Source: Candidatus Aminicenantota bacterium (GTDB taxonomy: Bacteria; Acidobacteriota; Aminicenantia; Aminicenantales; UBA4085). Taken from it: a stretch of DNA of 34,541 nt. Within the stretch, counting starts at the first letter, position 1. Each line of letters starts with the position of its first letter. The DNA is taken from NCBI GenBank assembly GCA_026393895.1, contig JAPKZG010000040.1, forward strand, positions 1 to 34,541, in the 5' to 3' direction. Position numbers and translations under genes: made by a program. Of the stretch, positions 8,291 to 15,256 are shown in pieces. The notes under the pieces are model-generated. The model saw only the letters and a list, made by a program, of their open reading frames with translations, had not been told where the DNA came from and did not search any database.

Positions 8291-9322
8291 TCAAGTCGCC
8301 CCGAATTTCATGACCGCCCCGACGATTTCGTCGTGGGTGAGACGCGTCCCCTCGTGCGGCGAAACGACGAGGCGATGATTGAAGAACGGGCAATCGCCCC
8401 CGTACCAGCGGAGCCGGTCCGGGTTCCCCTCCGCTTCGGCTTTCCGTGATTCCAGGCCGTTGATCACTTCGCCGAGGCCGCGGAGGTTGACCCCGGCGGC
8501 CGGATCGACGCCGAGGCTGTAGCGGAGCCCCTGATAATTCGAGAAAACGAAACCGAATCCGCGGCCGAGCGGCGACCCGTCGCGGTCCCGCCGGGCCCAT
8601 TCCTTGAGAAGAAAACTGTGGGCGTCGACGACGATCAATCCGTCCACGAGGGTTCGGCCGGTTCCCGAAATACGCGGAAGGTTTAACATGATTTTTCGGG
8701 CGTGATGGACGTCGTCCTGGTACCAGGCGTTGTCCTGTTCGACTTTGCGGACGGCCTGTTCGTAGCGGTCAATCCCGGAAAATAAAGTCCGGTCCTCCAT
8801 GATGTCCCGGCCTTCGGCCGCCCGGGCGTGAAGAAGGCGCATGAATTTCAGTCCTTCGGGAATCCGTTCCGCGTTGATTTCGTCCGGCGTCTTTTTTACC
8901 CCGGCGAACATGGCCCGGAGGACGGCATACGGAGTGGCGCCGAGGTCGACCGTCGGCGGAAGGAGGGACGAATCGACGATCCTTGCGTAGGTGGCCAGCT
9001 TCCGCATCCCTTCATCCACGCCCCCCGTTTCGAGAAGCCGGAGGGAAAGGAAGATCGCGGCCAGGGCGTCGAAGTCGGGCAAGATGTGGGTGACGACGGT
9101 AACCGGTCCAAAGGCGTCGGCCGGCCGGCCCCCGGGACGAAGATGGTCCAGGACGAGTTCCGGGTGCTTGACGACGAGCGAAGCCGCGCATTCGCATTCC
9201 GCTTCGGGAAAATGATGATCCAGGACGCCCGGGGCTTGGGCCATCCCCACGTCGAGGACGAGGCGGCCCGGAGCGGAGGCACACCGCGCCCCGAATGTCA
9301 TGAATTCAAAGCGGACATTCAT
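8291..9322 (-). CDS. Putative DHH-like phosphoesterase with unusual motif order
   Basis: 343 residues if started at ATG 9322 (MNVRFEFMTF); the open frame extends to 9478 but that part overlaps the end of mutY. Seen directly: LVLDVG then D35-H36-H37 (GVLDHHFPE), then H79-ILPDFDALAAI with D83 and D85. A later glycine-rich end contains RYSLGVDPAAGVNLRGLGEVINGLE, which recalls the DHHA1 substrate-binding part of DHH-family phosphoesterases. In classical DHH proteins the HxxPDxDA motif comes first and DHH later; here the order is reversed, so this is either a rearranged member or an unrelated metal-site protein. There is no Shine-Dalgarno before the ATG, but a -10-like TATCTT lies 7 nt away (leaderless candidate). 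Function is not assigned with confidence. Confidence 0.6.
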   Translation of the reverse strand: MNVRFEFMTFGARCASAPGRLVLDVGMAQAPGVLDHHFPEAECECAASLVVKHPELVLDHLRPGGRPADAFGPVTVVTHILPDFDALAAIFLSLRLLETGGVDEGMRKLATYARIVDSSLLPPTVDLGATPYAVLRAMFAGVKKTPDEINAERIPEGLKFMRLLHARAAEGRDIMEDRTLFSGIDRYEQAVRKVEQDNAWYQDDVHHARKIMLNLPRISGTGRTLVDGLIVVDAHSFLLKEWARRDRDGSPLGRGFGFVFSNYQGLRYSLGVDPAAGVNLRGLGEVINGLESRKAEAEGNPDRLRWYGGDCPFFNHRLVVSPHEGTRLTHDEIVGAVMKFGAT

Positions 9323-9329
9323 GCCGCAG

Positions 9330-9357
9330 AAGATAACACAAGGCCCTGGATAAACAA
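9330..9357 (-). promoter_or_regulatory. Candidate leaderless promoter of the DHH-like gene
   Basis: Minus-strand TTGTTT (9357-9352), 16-bp spacer, TATCTT (9335-9330), ending only 7 nt before the ATG. Both hexamers are imperfect. The interest lies in the position and in the absence of a ribosome-binding site. Confidence 0.35.
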
Positions 9358-9366
9358 ACCGGCGGG

Positions 9367-10479
9367 TCAGCCGCGTTCCTGAAGTTTCCGGACGATTTTC
9401 AGGCTGCCCGAGGGGAAGGGATATTTGTCCAGGGATTTCAAGGATACCCAGAGGCAGGGGAGAGACCGAAGGGAGCATGGCGATTCACCCGGCCGGACGG
9501 TCGTTGTCACGTCGAACGCGTGCAGGGTGACCCGGTACCGCGTGTAGGAATGCCGGACGGTGATCAAGAGGCGGGCGGTTTCGATTTCGACGCCCAGTTC
9601 TTCTCGCAGTTCGCGTTTGAGAGCGGCCGGGAGCGACTCCCCGCGCTCGACCTTCCCACCGGGGAATTCCCAGAGTCCGGCTAATAGCCCCTCGTCGGGG
9701 CGTTGTTGAATCAGAACGCGATTGCCTTTTCGGATGACGGCGACAACGGTTGTGATTTTTTTTGCCCGGAAGGACTTCGGCACCGGAATGACTTCCTGTT
9801 CCCCCCGGGCGAAGGCCCGGCATTCGCCTTGCCCGGGACACCTAAGACAGAGCGGGTTTTTCGTACGGCAAACAAGCGCCCCCCATTCCATCATCGCTTG
9901 GTTGAAATTTCCAGGGGAACGTCGGGATATGGACTCCCGGAGAATCCGGCCGATTTCGGCGTCGTGTATGGTTCCGGATGGACCGTGGAGGCCGAGCAGC
10001 CGCGTCATGACCCGGCGGACGTTGGCGTCGATGACGGGGACCGGCTTGCCGAAGGAAAGACTCGCCACGGCGGCGGTCGTATACGGTCCGAAACCGGGGA
10101 GGCCGGCCAGGATTGCGGGATCTTCGGGAAACCGCCCGCCATGCGCGTTCAGGATGATCCGGGCGGCGCGGCGCATGTTCCGGGCGCGCTGATAGTACCC
10201 CAGGCCTTCCCAGGATTTGAGCACCGCCCGCAGCGGCGCCCGGGCGAGCGCCCGGATGTCGGGATAGGCGCGCAACCAGGCTTTGTAATAGGGGACCACG
10301 GCCCCGACCGTGGTCTGTTGAAGCATGATTTCCGAAACCCAGACACGGTACGGGTCCTTCGTCCGGCGCCAAGGAAGGTCCCGTTTATGGGCGGCGTACC
10401 AGCGGAGAAGCCGGCGGCCGGAAAAAATATTTATTTCCGGAAAATTCGTCGTTCGGGGCAGAATCCGAATTCCGGGCAT
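9367..10479 (-). CDS. mutY: A/G-specific adenine DNA glycosylase MutY
   Basis: 370 residues. The helix-hairpin-helix glycosylase domain contains SEIMLQQTTVGAVVPYY with catalytic Glu50, LPGFGPYTTAAVASL (helix-hairpin-helix) and VIDANVRRVM with catalytic Asp151. Four cysteines, C204-x6-C211-x2-C214-x5-C220, form the standard 4Fe-4S loop. A C-terminal NUDIX-like 8-oxoG recognition domain follows (KITTVVAVIRKGNRVLIQQR, then GLLAGLWEFPGGKVERGE and LKRELREELG). It removes adenine opposite 8-oxoguanine in base excision repair. Length is normal for the family. The ATG at 10479 has no clear ribosome-binding site. The DHH-like gene follows 44 nt downstream on the same strand. Confidence 0.96.
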   Translation of the reverse strand: MPGIRILPRTTNFPEINIFSGRRLLRWYAAHKRDLPWRRTKDPYRVWVSEIMLQQTTVGAVVPYYKAWLRAYPDIRALARAPLRAVLKSWEGLGYYQRARNMRRAARIILNAHGGRFPEDPAILAGLPGFGPYTTAAVASLSFGKPVPVIDANVRRVMTRLLGLHGPSGTIHDAEIGRILRESISRRSPGNFNQAMMEWGALVCRTKNPLCLRCPGQGECRAFARGEQEVIPVPKSFRAKKITTVVAVIRKGNRVLIQQRPDEGLLAGLWEFPGGKVERGESLPAALKRELREELGVEIETARLLITVRHSYTRYRVTLHAFDVTTTVRPGESPCSLRSLPCLWVSLKSLDKYPFPSGSLKIVRKLQERG

Positions 10480-10485
10480 GAATTC

Positions 10486-10515
10486 ACTCTATCGTCTGTT
10501 CCGGGCCGCCGTCAA
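10486..10515 (-). promoter_or_regulatory. Candidate leaderless promoter of mutY
   Basis: Minus-strand TTGACG (10515-10510), 18-bp spacer, TAGAGT (10491-10486), only 6 nt before the mutY ATG, which would put the transcription start at or next to the start codon. Confidence 0.4.
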
Positions 10516-10543
10516 TTCGGAAACCGCCGGGACGCCGGATTCG

Positions 10544-11849
10544 TTAGGTCGTTTTTTCCGGCGCGGCGGCTTTCCAGTCGCCGGCGTCTTTCGGGAGATC
10601 CTCCAGGAAAGCGGCGTCGACCTTGAAAAGATAATCGAACCGGGCGTTCCTGACGGCCGTTAGGCCATCCTTACCGATGCCGCCGACGAGAAGGATGAAC
10701 TCTTTTTCGACCGGCTTTTCGCCCTCTTCCCGCGTTCGGATCGTGATTTCAGCCCGAGGCGCGGCCAGTGCCGAGAAAAGCCTCCACTTTGGCGCCGTCG
10801 GCTTCATCTTTCGGGCCGGCGCCGAACATCCATTTCCCGTCGGGTCCTTTTGCCAGGTTCAGGGACAGGCCTTCTTTTTTAACCGTGAGTTTGACGGCTT
10901 CCCAGGGATGGAATACGGCGACCCTGTTCTCCCGGAATTCGTCCGGCTTTTTCCCGAGTTCGGACAGCGGATCCGATTCCGGGACGATGATTCGCGGCGA
11001 TTCGGAACTCAGGACGTATGTTTTGTCGGCGCCCCGATGAAAGGAAAAGACGTGATCTTCCTTCGCGCCAGAAACCGAAAGGGCGACCGTCGTCTCCGGC
11101 CGGTCGAGGCCGGTTTTTTTCAATTCCTCCGGATTTTTCGTCTCGGCCGCAAACGCGGCCGCCCGGAGGCCGGAGAGCGTCTCCAGCAGGGCGGTAATCT
11201 TTGCCTCCCCGGCTAAGGCCTTTACCGGGGACTCCAGGAACCATTCCCCGCCCGTTTTCCGGGCTTCCCAACGGACATCAGGGGAGGCGAGCCTGATTCG
11301 GGTGACGTTTGAGGTTTCAAAGCGGAAATCGTCCTTGCGCCGGAAATCGAACAATGTTTTGTCGAGCGATGATTTCAGCGTCGCCGGAAGAAGAACGACA
11401 CGTGGATCGCCTTCCTTTTGAGCGAAGAACGTCCGGCCGACGGCGTTTTCCGCGCCGATTGAGATCTTCACCGGCCGGTCGGTCCCTTGGAGTTTCAGAG
11501 TGACGTCCCGGGAGGGAATCCCGTATTTTTTAAGGTCGGCGTTTTCCTTTTCAACGATGCGATCTATCGGAAGGTCGGCGAAGGCGTTGAGGAATCCGGA
11601 AACCTCGATCGTGTCGGCCGGGGTTTTGATCGGTCCGACGATTCCCCACTCGCCGGAGCCGTTTTTGGCCAGCGTCACCGTCTCCGTCCCGTTATCAAAC
11701 GTGATCCGTTCGACGTTTTCGGAGGCGAGCTCGACGAGTTTTCCCTCCGGGGCGGCGGCGTCTTCGGGCTTTTTGCGGTCCACGAACAGGATCACGGCCA
11801 GGAGGCCGAGAAAAACGACGGCCAAAATCAGGGTCGTTTTGGCTTTCAC
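10544..11849 (-). pseudogene. DUF4340 domain protein of the gliding-type ABC cassette, frameshifted near the 3' end
   Basis: The gene starts with GTG at 11849, overlapping the TGA of the upstream GldG-like gene by 4 bp. It encodes an N-terminal membrane anchor (TTLILAVVFLGLLAVILFVD) followed by a DUF4340 ectodomain (KLVELASENVERITFDNG, then VSGFLNAFADLPIDRIV). The first frame stops at 10749 after 366 residues. The homologous continuation lies in another frame, from about 10785 to 10544 (ALAAPRAEITIRTREEGE, then KAAAPEKTT). The switch falls at about 10770-10780, within VEAFLG, and needs one extra base or two lost bases. The intact protein would have about 435 residues. DUF4340 proteins accompany GldG in ABC-2 systems. 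It may be a true mutation or an assembly error; the late position may leave most of the domain folded. Confidence 0.82.
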
Positions 11850-13417
11850 AGCGCCCTCCTCCGGAGCCAGATCGCCAGGCCGACGGCCAGGACGATGAGC
11901 GGCAGGATGACGACGGAAAACCAGAAAATAAGCGAACCCTGGGCGGGGGAGAGTTGGACCGTCCGTGGGTTCGATGTTTTCGGCTGGATGGAGATCAGGT
12001 CGGATTCCTGAGCGAGCCAGTTGACGATGTTGAGAAAGAGGTTTCCGTTCCCCGAAAAATTGAAATACCGATTCGAGAAGAAATCGGAGTCACCGACGAC
12101 GGCCGCCCGTCCTTCTTTTCCCGTGGCCGAAGATCCCTGGGGTTCCGCACTTCCCGGGGAACCGTTTTTGAGCGTCGCGACCGCGGCGAGGGGGAGCGGC
12201 CCGGCTTTGTCCCGGGCCTTGTCGAACTCGATTTCTTTCATCGTCATCTTGTCCTTCAGAACGAAATCCTTTTTGGCGTAGGCCTCCGCGCTCGTCCGGC
12301 CCAGGATGCTGAACGTCAGGACGTTTTCCGGCCGGGGTTCGATTCCGTCGACGGTGCGGGCGACGGCAAAGAAAGTGGCGTAACGGAAATTCCGGGTGAT
12401 TTCGTGCGATTCATATTGGTCGACGAAGGGCATGAAATAGTCACCCCCGATCAGGCGGGACGCCGGGTCGATCAGCAGGTCGTTTTCGAGCTTGAATCCG
12501 AACCGGGCCAGGAAGGGGACAAGGCCGGGGGTCACCAGCGCGTCGATCAGAAAGAAGGCGCGCCCGCCGTCTTTGAGGAATTTCGAAATCGTCTCCAGCT
12601 CCGTCGGGAGCAGGTCTTTTTTCGGGCCGGGGACGATTAAAACGGCGCAATCCTTCGGAAACGTGTCGGAAAGGGCGAGCGTCTGCCGGCGGACCTCGTA
12701 TCCCATTTTTACAAGTTCGTCTTTCGCGATCGAAGCCCCGTCCTCTCCGTCGATTTCGGTGCTGACTTCACCATGGCCTTCGAGGAAATAGAGGGTTTTC
12801 TTTTTTTCCCGGGTGATCCGGATCAGGGCGTTGGTGATTTCCTCCTCGGTGACCCCGGTGATCCGGCCGTCCTTGTCGCCCGCTTCGAGGACCGTCGTCC
12901 CATCGTCCGTGATCTCGTAGCGTTTGACCAGGCCCGGGTTTTTATCCGGATCGATGAATTCGTATTTGATCCTGGGGGAGTGGTAAGCGTAGATCTTGAG
13001 CAGGTCCTCCATCCGGGTCCGGCTCATGTTTCCTTCCCGGAAAAAGGCCTTGAGGGCGACGTCCGTTTTCAACGCTTTGACCACCCGGATCGATTGGTCC
13101 GAAAGGGAGTGGACCCGGGCGGCGGTGAAGTCGAACCTGTGGTGATGGCGGGAGAGCAGGACATTGACGACGGCGACGATTCCGATAACGAGGACGATGA
13201 TCAGAAGCAGGTTCGAGGAATAGAGAAACGCCCGCCGTTTCATCCTCTGCTTGAGCCGGCCGGCGTGAAGGAGGAAATAGGCAATCAACGAAACGAGGCC
13301 GAGGCCGGCCAGGAAAAGGGGCGCGGGCCGGGCCGCGGGCCACGTTTGGGAAACGACGAGGGCGGTAAAGATGAGGACGAGGCCGACGGTCTGGAGGTGT
13401 TCGGCGATTTTTTTCAT
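11846..13417 (-). CDS. GldG-family ABC-type transport auxiliary protein
   Basis: 523 residues. Two or three N-terminal membrane spans (residues about 10-55 and 68-88) precede a large extracytoplasmic domain beginning FDFTAARVHSLSDQSIRVVKAL and containing KTLYFLEGHGEV, AVLIVPGPKKDLLPTELETI and GGRAFFLIDALV; a final span (LIFWFSVVILPLIVLAVGLAIW) ends the protein. This is the pattern of the uncharacterised gliding-motility-associated ABC auxiliary component (GldG / DUF4350-like region). It is separated from the permease gene by 3 nt and overlaps the DUF4340 gene by 4 bp, so all are translated together. In Bacteroidota the GldAFG complex supports gliding; in other phyla the cassette's cargo is unknown and gliding should not be assumed. 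Confidence 0.88.
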   Translation of the reverse strand: MKKIAEHLQTVGLVLIFTALVVSQTWPAARPAPLFLAGLGLVSLIAYFLLHAGRLKQRMKRRAFLYSSNLLLIIVLVIGIVAVVNVLLSRHHHRFDFTAARVHSLSDQSIRVVKALKTDVALKAFFREGNMSRTRMEDLLKIYAYHSPRIKYEFIDPDKNPGLVKRYEITDDGTTVLEAGDKDGRITGVTEEEITNALIRITREKKKTLYFLEGHGEVSTEIDGEDGASIAKDELVKMGYEVRRQTLALSDTFPKDCAVLIVPGPKKDLLPTELETISKFLKDGGRAFFLIDALVTPGLVPFLARFGFKLENDLLIDPASRLIGGDYFMPFVDQYESHEITRNFRYATFFAVARTVDGIEPRPENVLTFSILGRTSAEAYAKKDFVLKDKMTMKEIEFDKARDKAGPLPLAAVATLKNGSPGSAEPQGSSATGKEGRAAVVGDSDFFSNRYFNFSGNGNLFLNIVNWLAQESDLISIQPKTSNPRTVQLSPAQGSLIFWFSVVILPLIVLAVGLAIWLRRRAL

Positions 13418-13420
13418 GGC

Positions 13421-14188
13421 TTATCTCCACCGCCGGGACTGGATCACCGCGTGGGTGAGAAAGAGCCCGAGGAAGACGAAACTCAGGTAATAGACGACGT
13501 CGGTCGTGTCCAGGATCCCCTGGGTCAGATTGTCGAAATGCTGCAGGATCGAGACGTAGTCGAGGACGCCTTTCCAGAATCCCGAGGCCGAGGCCGAAGC
13601 CCAGTTGATAATCCAGAATAGGAGAAGGGACCCGAAAGTCAGAACGGCCGCGACGATCTGGTTCTCGGTCGTCGAACTGAAGAAAATTCCCAGGGCGATG
13701 AAGGCCGCGCCCATCAGAAAGAGGCCCAGGAATCCGGTCAGGAAGGGGAGAACCTCGGGATTGCCGAAGAGAAAGGCGAAGCCGACGGGCAGCGTGGCCA
13801 GGATCAGCATACCGAGGAGGACGAGGAGGGAGGCCAGGTATTTGCCCAGGATGATCTGGGCGACCGAGAGGGGCGAGGTGAAGAGCAACTCCTCGGTCCC
13901 GATTTTCTTTTCCTCGGCGAACAGCCGCATCGTCAGCAGGGGGATGATGAGAAGCAGGACGATGCTCATGTTGTGAAAGAGGGGGGCGAAGACCTGCTGG
14001 TTGATGTTGTGCTGGTTGTAATAGGTCGGGGTCTGGGCAACCTGGAGCGACAGGACGTTGAACCAGCGGTTGAGGCTGGCGATAAAGAAGCCGCTCAGGA
14101 CGAGAAAGACGGCGACGACGACGGAGGCGATGGGGGAAGTGATATGGGACCGAAGCTCTTTTTTCGCGATCGTCCAGATGTTCTTCAT
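13421..14188 (-). CDS. ABC-2 type permease (GldF-like)
   Basis: 255 residues from ATG 14188, which overlaps the ATPase stop codon (ATGA) and has a GGGAGGGACGG ribosome-binding site; the frame runs upstream to 14326 but that part lies inside the ATPase gene. The opening MKNIWTIAKKELRSHITSPIA with about six membrane segments is typical of ABC-2 permeases, and RLFAEEKKIGTEELLFTSPLSVAQIILGKYLA is the characteristic coupling segment of the GldF/NosY-like group. It forms the membrane pore of the complex powered by the adjacent ATPase. The reading is unbroken and of normal length. Confidence 0.92.
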   Translation of the reverse strand: MKNIWTIAKKELRSHITSPIASVVVAVFLVLSGFFIASLNRWFNVLSLQVAQTPTYYNQHNINQQVFAPLFHNMSIVLLLIIPLLTMRLFAEEKKIGTEELLFTSPLSVAQIILGKYLASLLVLLGMLILATLPVGFAFLFGNPEVLPFLTGFLGLFLMGAAFIALGIFFSSTTENQIVAAVLTFGSLLLFWIINWASASASGFWKGVLDYVSILQHFDNLTQGILDTTDVVYYLSFVFLGLFLTHAVIQSRRWR

Positions 14189-15111
14189 TGTTCCGTCCCT
14201 CCCGTCACGATCCGGAGGTAAAGGTCTTCGATGTTCAGGGCCAGGGGCCGCATCTCCAGCACGCCGAAGCCCCCGTCGAGGCAGCGCCGGACGATCTCGT
14301 CGCGGGGATCGAGTCCGGGCTTCCATTCGAGCCGGAGACCGTCCTCGGCCGGCGAGACCGCGTCCACGCCGGGGACAGACCGGAGCCGTTCGGCCGCGGC
14401 GGCGGAGTCCCGGCGGACGCGGAGGATAGCGCCGTCGGAGGTGCGGACTGCGGCGGTCAGTTCCTCCAGCGAGCCGGAGGCCATCAGGCGGCCTTCGTTG
14501 ATGATCACCACGCCGTCGCAGGTCTGGGTGACTTCGGCCAGGATGTGGGTGGAGAGGATGATCGTACGTTCGCCCCGGAGCGATTTGATCAGGCTTCGGA
14601 TCTCGATGATCTGGGCCGGATCCAAGCCGATTGTCGGCTCGTCCAGGATGATGACCTGGGGATCGTGAATCAGGGCCTGGGCGATGCCGACCCGCTGTTT
14701 GTAACCGCGGGAAATGTTCCGGATCAGGCGGCCCTTGACCGTGTCCAGGCCGGTCGTCCGGACGGACTTCTCGACGGCTTCCCGCCGTCTCGGGGAGGGA
14801 ACCTGCTTGACCGCAGCGACGAAAGCGAGATATTCCGAAACCGTCATGTCCGGGTAGAGCGGGAGGATCTCGGGAAGGTAGCCGAGGATCCGTTTGACTT
14901 CGTTCGGTTTTTCGAAGATATCCAATCCGCCGACGGAGGCGGTGCCTTCCGTGGCCGGGAGAAACCCGGTTAGGATGCGCATCGTCGTGGTTTTGCCGGC
15001 GGCGTTGGGCCCCAGGAGCCCCCAGATTTTCCCCTGCTCGACGCGGAAACTCAGGTCTCGGACGGCGACCAACTCGCCGTATTTTTTAGTGAGTCCGGAA
15101 ACGGCGATCAT
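14185..15111 (-). CDS. ABC transporter ATP-binding protein (GldA-like)
   Basis: 308 residues, ATG at 15111 with an AAGGAGGAG ribosome-binding site. Walker A is GPNAAGKT (34-41), the Q-loop region is GYLPE (78-81), the signature is ISRGYKQR (133-140) and Walker B is VIILDEP (153-159), followed by the H-loop STHIL. The signature ISRGY rather than LSGGQ is common in this GldA/CcmA-like subgroup. About 75 C-terminal residues follow the nucleotide-binding fold, as usual for ABC-2 exporters. It is the first gene of a four-gene cassette (ATPase, permease, GldG, DUF4340), with overlaps or gaps of at most 4 bp. Confidence 0.95.
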   Translation of the reverse strand: MIAVSGLTKKYGELVAVRDLSFRVEQGKIWGLLGPNAAGKTTTMRILTGFLPATEGTASVGGLDIFEKPNEVKRILGYLPEILPLYPDMTVSEYLAFVAAVKQVPSPRRREAVEKSVRTTGLDTVKGRLIRNISRGYKQRVGIAQALIHDPQVIILDEPTIGLDPAQIIEIRSLIKSLRGERTIILSTHILAEVTQTCDGVVIINEGRLMASGSLEELTAAVRTSDGAILRVRRDSAAAAERLRSVPGVDAVSPAEDGLRLEWKPGLDPRDEIVRRCLDGGFGVLEMRPLALNIEDLYLRIVTGGTEQ

Positions 15112-15211
15112 GGGCGTCTCCTCCTTTCTTGTGAAATCGAACGGCGGACAGGCCCGTTCCGATTGAAAACTCCCGGGACGGGCCCGGCGTTGCGTTCGTC
15201 ACCGGGCCGCT

Positions 15212-15217
15212 ATTATA
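15212..15217 (-). promoter_or_regulatory. Perfect -10 element for the ABC cassette with a hairpin in the leader
   Basis: TATAAT on the minus strand (15217-15212); no convincing -35 at 16-18 bp. The leader is about 95 nt long and holds a 7-bp perfect inverted repeat, GGCCCGG (15181-15187) / CCGGGCC (15202-15208). The stretch between the kinase stop at 15257 and the ATPase start contains no gene. Confidence 0.45.
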
Positions 15218-15256
15218 AAAATTTGAAAAGAAAAATGAAAGCCATGAACTGCCGAA

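Noticed and set aside
10744-10775. Programmed +1 frameshifting in the DUF4340 gene
   Set aside because: No slippery codon or Shine-Dalgarno-like stimulator resembling known cases is present, so an indel or an assembly error is simpler.
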